Below, in pieces: positions 39,959-42,962 of a DNA stretch of 42,962 nucleotides. The notes beneath the pieces were generated by a model that was not told the origin of the DNA, did not search any database, and saw only the letters and a program-made list of their open reading frames with translations. The first letter of the stretch is position 1; each line of letters starts with the position of its first letter. Made by a program: the position numbers and the translations under genes. The DNA is from a bacterium (GTDB lineage: Bacteria; Vulcanimicrobiota; Xenobia; Xenobiales; Xenobiaceae), in the NCBI GenBank assembly GCA_022839105.1, contig JALHDH010000027.1, positions 1-42,962 on the forward strand, in the 5' to 3' direction.

Positions 39959-41500
39959 TCAGGCTTTGTAAAGGCAGGAGTCCAGGGCTTCAAGCAGTTC
40001 CTGGGGCGAGAACGGCTTGATCAGGTGGGCGCAACCGGATTCCGAGAGGAAGCGTTCGACCCTGGGGTTCAGGGCATCTCCCGTGACGAAGATCACGCAC
40101 CGGGCCAGGGCCGGGTCCCGCTCCCTCAAGAGGCGATAGAAGCCCTCGCCTCCGATCCCAGGCATCCGCAGATCGCAGATCACCGCCTGGTATCCCCCGG
40201 ATTCCAGGGCCCGCAGGCCCTCCTCGCCGCTCTTGCAGACCTGGGCCTGGACCCGGACCCGGGCCAGATAGCGAAAGAGCAACTCACCCCCCAGGGGATC
40301 GTCCTCCAGGACCAGGACCCGCAGCCCTTCCGGCCATCGGGCCTGCAGGGCGGGCCCTGATCCTTCCCCTTCTCCGGGTTCTTCGTGCTCCGGGGGCAGG
40401 ATGGGGATGAAGAAGAGCACCTCCAGGCCTCCCTCAGGACGATTCCGGGCTGAGATGGCCCCGTTGTGCCCCTCCACGATGCTGGCGCAACTGGCCAGGC
40501 CCAGCCCCGTCCCTTCCTCGGGGGGCCGTGTGGTATAGAAGGGTCGGAAGATCCGGCCCAGGTCCTCGGGGGGCACCCCAGGACCCGTATCTGCCACCGA
40601 GACCTCGACCCGGTCTCCGGGAATCCTCCGGATCCGGACCGTGATCCGACCCTCCGAACCGATGGCCTGCTCGGCATTGAGCAGGAGGTGGAGCATGACC
40701 TGGTGCAACTGGTGGCGGTCGCACTCCACCAGGGGAAGATCTGGCTCCACCTCCAGGGTCACCTCGATCTGGTTGAGGTGGAGATGGTGCAGCCGCCAGT
40801 CCAGCGCAGTCTGGGCCATCGCCCGCAGGTCGACCATCTCGAGCTGGGGCGGGCGGGCCCTCGCGATGGCCAGCAGTTTGCGCACCGTGGCTGCAGCCCG
40901 ATTCGCCGAGTCGGACAGGATCTGGGCGGCCTCCGCCACGGCCTGCCCGTCATGGGGGGCTTCCATGACCAGGTCGGAGAAGCCCAGGATGACGTTCAAA
41001 GGGTTGTTGAGTTCATGGGCCACGTCGGCCATCAGCAGGCCGAGCGTTGCCAGGCGCCCGGCCTGCAGGGCCTTCTCACGCGTCTGCTGGAGTTCCTCGA
41101 AGCGGGCCGAGAGGGAGGCCTTCAGGCGGGAATTCTGGGCCAGAAGGCGGCGCTGCTCGGTCCCCCGCTCGACCAGGTGGACCAGAAGTTCCAGGTCTGC
41201 AGGCTCCTCAAGCCAGGCGAAGAGGAGGTCCCGCGATTCCCGCGGAGGAGTGGGGCCCACCATGATGACGGCAGTCTGGGGCTCGGCCGTGGCCAGCCCC
41301 CTCCAGACCCCCTCCAGGCAGGGGTCCTGGAGACCCCCTTGCGCGATCGCCACATCGAAGGATTGCACGTCCGAGAGCCCGATCTCGAGGCCCTCCCCGG
41401 AAAGGGTGCTCACCTTGTATCCGCGCGCGGATAGGAACTCCGCGATCGGGCCCTCCAGGAAGCCTGGCTGGCCGACGCAGAGGATCCTGGCAATGCTCAT
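39959..41500 (-). CDS. Hybrid sensor histidine kinase with N-terminal pseudo-receiver and C-terminal receiver
   Basis: A soluble 513-residue signalling protein without membrane segments. Residues 1-105 resemble a receiver domain, but the phosphoacceptor position in FDVAIAQGGL has no Asp. A coiled-coil linker (about 112-145) leads to a HisKA domain with H162 in VAHELNNPLN. HATPase_c motifs follow: LLLNAEQAI (N box), DTGPGVPPE (G1) and EGTGLGLASC (G2). The C-terminal receiver (about 388-510) has EDD at its start and D443 in CDLRMPG as phosphoacceptor, plus the Lys in LIKPFS. The kinase should pass phosphate to its own receiver. There is no output domain. It is divergent from cheW and may feed the same signalling system. 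Confidence 0.9.
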   Translation of the reverse strand: MSIARILCVGQPGFLEGPIAEFLSARGYKVSTLSGEGLEIGLSDVQSFDVAIAQGGLQDPCLEGVWRGLATAEPQTAVIMVGPTPPRESRDLLFAWLEEPADLELLVHLVERGTEQRRLLAQNSRLKASLSARFEELQQTREKALQAGRLATLGLLMADVAHELNNPLNVILGFSDLVMEAPHDGQAVAEAAQILSDSANRAAATVRKLLAIARARPPQLEMVDLRAMAQTALDWRLHHLHLNQIEVTLEVEPDLPLVECDRHQLHQVMLHLLLNAEQAIGSEGRITVRIRRIPGDRVEVSVADTGPGVPPEDLGRIFRPFYTTRPPEEGTGLGLASCASIVEGHNGAISARNRPEGGLEVLFFIPILPPEHEEPGEGEGSGPALQARWPEGLRVLVLEDDPLGGELLFRYLARVRVQAQVCKSGEEGLRALESGGYQAVICDLRMPGIGGEGFYRLLRERDPALARCVIFVTGDALNPRVERFLSESGCAHLIKPFSPQELLEALDSCLYKA

Positions 41501-41566
41501 GGGTTGGGGGCTTCCCGATCCGAGGGCGAGGTCCTCCGCCCCATTCCCCTGCCTTCCGGGGTCAGG

Positions 41567-41572
41567 TATGAT
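41567..41572 (+). promoter_or_regulatory. Possible -10 element giving a leaderless cheW mRNA
   Basis: TATGAT (5/6 to TATAAT) ends seven bases before the cheW ATG, so the predicted transcript start is the start codon itself. There is no ribosome site in front of this ATG and no good -35. Leaderless genes of this form are common in some diderm lineages such as Deinococcota. Confidence 0.4.
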
Positions 41573-41578
41573 GCACCC

Positions 41579-42073
41579 ATGGATTCAGCCCATCCACAGT
41601 CCGGATCGCGCCTGGTGACCTTTCGCATAGAAGGCCTGCTGCTGGGTCTCGACCTGGGGGCGGTCGTTCGCATCGAACGTGCCGCAGCGGTCACCCCCCT
41701 GAGCGGCGCTCCCCCTTGCCTGATGGGGGCCCTGAACCACCACGGGCGCATCCTCCCGGTCCTGGACCTGCGGCGCCGGTTGGGGTTGCCCACCCGCCCC
41801 CTGGAACCCACCGACCAGTTCGTCCTGGTGCGTTGCGGCCTGCGAACCGTGGTGGTTCCGGTCGACCGCGTCGAGGGGCTGGCCACGCCGGGGCCCATGC
41901 TCTCCCCGGAAGAGGTCGTGGGGGCTCCCCTCAAGGGAATCGGATTGATGGCCTCCCTGGACGGCATCACGGTGATCCAGGATCCCGATCACCTGCTCAA
42001 TCCGGTCGAAGAGACCGCTTTCGAATCCGCGATCGCAGGTTCCCAGCCCTCAGGCTCCGAACCCCCCGCCTGA
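41579..42073 (+). CDS. cheW: CheW-like chemotaxis coupling protein
   Basis: A CheW-domain protein of 164 residues. It links chemoreceptors to the CheA kinase. The domain covers most of it: LVTFRIEGLLLGLDLGAVVRI, then PPCLMGALNHHGRILPVLDLRRRLGLP, which is the CheW signature, and VVPVDRVEGLA. ATG 41579 is chosen since the domain starts about ten residues later. The frame extends up to 41504, but no ribosome site supports an earlier start. The cheR gene begins two bases after its stop, so the two form one operon. Confidence 0.9.
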   Translation: MDSAHPQSGSRLVTFRIEGLLLGLDLGAVVRIERAAAVTPLSGAPPCLMGALNHHGRILPVLDLRRRLGLPTRPLEPTDQFVLVRCGLRTVVVPVDRVEGLATPGPMLSPEEVVGAPLKGIGLMASLDGITVIQDPDHLLNPVEETAFESAIAGSQPSGSEPPA

Positions 42074-42075
42074 AC

Positions 42076-42962
42076 ATGAACCCAGGCCTGGCACGTCGCT
42101 TCGAGAACCTGCTGCACGAATGGGCGGGTCAATGGTTCCCCGGCAGTCGCCAGGGAGAGCTGATGCGCGCCCTGCAGCGGTCCTCCGAAAGGGCCGGCTT
42201 CGGCTCCGACCTGGAGGGGTTCCTGACCGAGCTCGAGAGCCGCCCCGACGAGCGGCTACGCGACCTGGTGATCCACGAGATCCTGGTCAACGAGACCTAC
42301 TTCTTCCGGGACGTCGGCCTCTGGGAGGGCCTGGAGCAGGAAATCCTCCCCGAAATCCTCGAGCGCCAGGCCAGGAGCCGGAACCTCCGGATCTGGAGCG
42401 CCGGATGCTCCACCGGCGAAGAGCCTTATAGCCTGGCCATGTTGCTCCGGGCCATGGTTCCCGGTTTCGAGGCCTGGACCTTGCACCTGCTGGCCACGGA
42501 TCTCTCAGAGAAGGCCCTGGAGCGGGCCCGGATGGCGGTCTACGGGAAGCGGGCCCTGCGCGAACTGGACCGGCAACGCTGGGGCTCCTGGTTCGAAACC
42601 TCGGGTTCCACGGTCCGCCTGGTCGACTCGATCCGCCAGATGGTCCACTTCAAGAGGCAGAACCTCAGCCACGAGGACTTCCCGGACCCCCTGACCAACC
42701 GCATGGATCTGATCCTGTGCCGCAACGTGCTGATCTACCTGGACCGTGACCTGGTGGAGCGGGTGATCACCCGCTTTGGCGAATGCCTCCGCCCGAACGG
42801 CTGGTTGATCCTGGCACCCACCGAGGTCCCCCTGGATCCCCCCGAGGGTCTTCGCCTGACCCGCCTGACGAACGGAACCGTCCTGCTGAGGCGCCCGGCC
42901 CCCGGGGAACCTCCCGCCCCCGCGGTCCCTTCCCGCCGGACACCCCGCACGCAGAGGCACAG
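42076..42962 (+). CDS. cheR: CheR-type protein-glutamate methyltransferase (3' truncated by window)
   Basis: The gene has no stop inside the window; 295 codons are visible from ATG 42076. CheR methylates glutamates of chemoreceptors with SAM. The N-terminal helical domain ends in VNETYFFRD. The SAM site is WSAGCSTGEEPYSLA, followed by LATDLSEKALERAR and MDLILCRNVLIYLD. After residue 275 or so the methyltransferase domain ends in a Pro/Arg-rich stretch (PAPGEPPAPAVPSRR), which suggests a linker to a further domain such as TPR, as in many CheR proteins. It directly follows cheW, so receptor and cheA genes are expected beyond the right edge. Confidence 0.93.
   Translation, partial: MNPGLARRFENLLHEWAGQWFPGSRQGELMRALQRSSERAGFGSDLEGFLTELESRPDERLRDLVIHEILVNETYFFRDVGLWEGLEQEILPEILERQARSRNLRIWSAGCSTGEEPYSLAMLLRAMVPGFEAWTLHLLATDLSEKALERARMAVYGKRALRELDRQRWGSWFETSGSTVRLVDSIRQMVHFKRQNLSHEDFPDPLTNRMDLILCRNVLIYLDRDLVERVITRFGECLRPNGWLILAPTEVPLDPPEGLRLTRLTNGTVLLRRPAPGEPPAPAVPSRRTPRTQRH

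Noticed and set aside
1..42962. tRNA, rRNA, CRISPR arrays, transposases, integrases or attachment sites
   Set aside because: None could be recognised on either strand.

Overview
The window is about 43 kb of dense, very GC-rich bacterial chromosome with almost no intergenic space. It points to a diderm bacterium. MurE carries the DNPR signature of meso-diaminopimelate ligases, and there is a Wza/Wzz-type polysaccharide exporter. There is also a large outer-membrane porin with an N-terminal SLH domain and coiled coil. That porin design is known from Cyanobacteria, Deinococcota, Armatimonadota, Eremiobacterota and Negativicutes. The phylum cannot be fixed from this sequence; an uncultured lineage in that neighbourhood is the best guess. 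Start codons include many TTG and GTG, and many operon junctions are 4-base stop/start overlaps, mostly TTGA.

Region 1 (1-22.4 kb) is an exopolysaccharide and envelope locus in several facing operons. Rightward (1-5019): the end of a DegT-type sugar aminotransferase, a WecA/TagO-like initiating transferase, two GT4 glycosyltransferases and an O-antigen polymerase/ligase. Leftward (5121-6656): a Wzz-type chain-length protein without a kinase domain. Rightward (6889-10541): a Wza-type export protein and a ligase-TPR fusion. Leftward (18997-10573): FecR-domain protein, tyrosine autokinase with a Gly-Tyr cluster, SLH porin, NAD-dependent epimerase, GT4 and a CapK-like adenylate-forming enzyme. 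Three tandem UUCG hairpins of 41-bp period follow the porin gene. A rightward gene (19460-22417) encodes a membrane-anchored Ser/Thr kinase-like protein whose HRD motif reads HGS, so it is probably a pseudokinase, with PEGA-like repeats outside the membrane.

Region 2 (22.5-37.3 kb, all leftward) is a dcw cell-wall/division cluster in the order mraZ, orf62, rsmH, ftsL, ftsI, orf67, murE, murF, mraY, murD, ftsW, murG, murC, ftsQ. It stops at ftsQ with a hairpin; ftsA, ftsZ, murB and ddl are not here. Two small genes, orf62 and orf67, have strong Shine-Dalgarno sequences and sit tightly in the operon; I do not recognise either. A good sigma70-type promoter precedes mraZ, and a second overlaps the orf67 stop codon and would drive murE.

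Region 3 (37.4-43 kb) holds dodecin, a BirA-type biotin ligase without its DNA-binding domain, a Sua5/YciO-like protein with degenerate active-site motifs, a hybrid histidine kinase, CheW and the start of CheR. The last pair probably begins a chemosensory operon that runs past the window. No tRNA, rRNA, CRISPR, insertion sequence or phage gene was seen.
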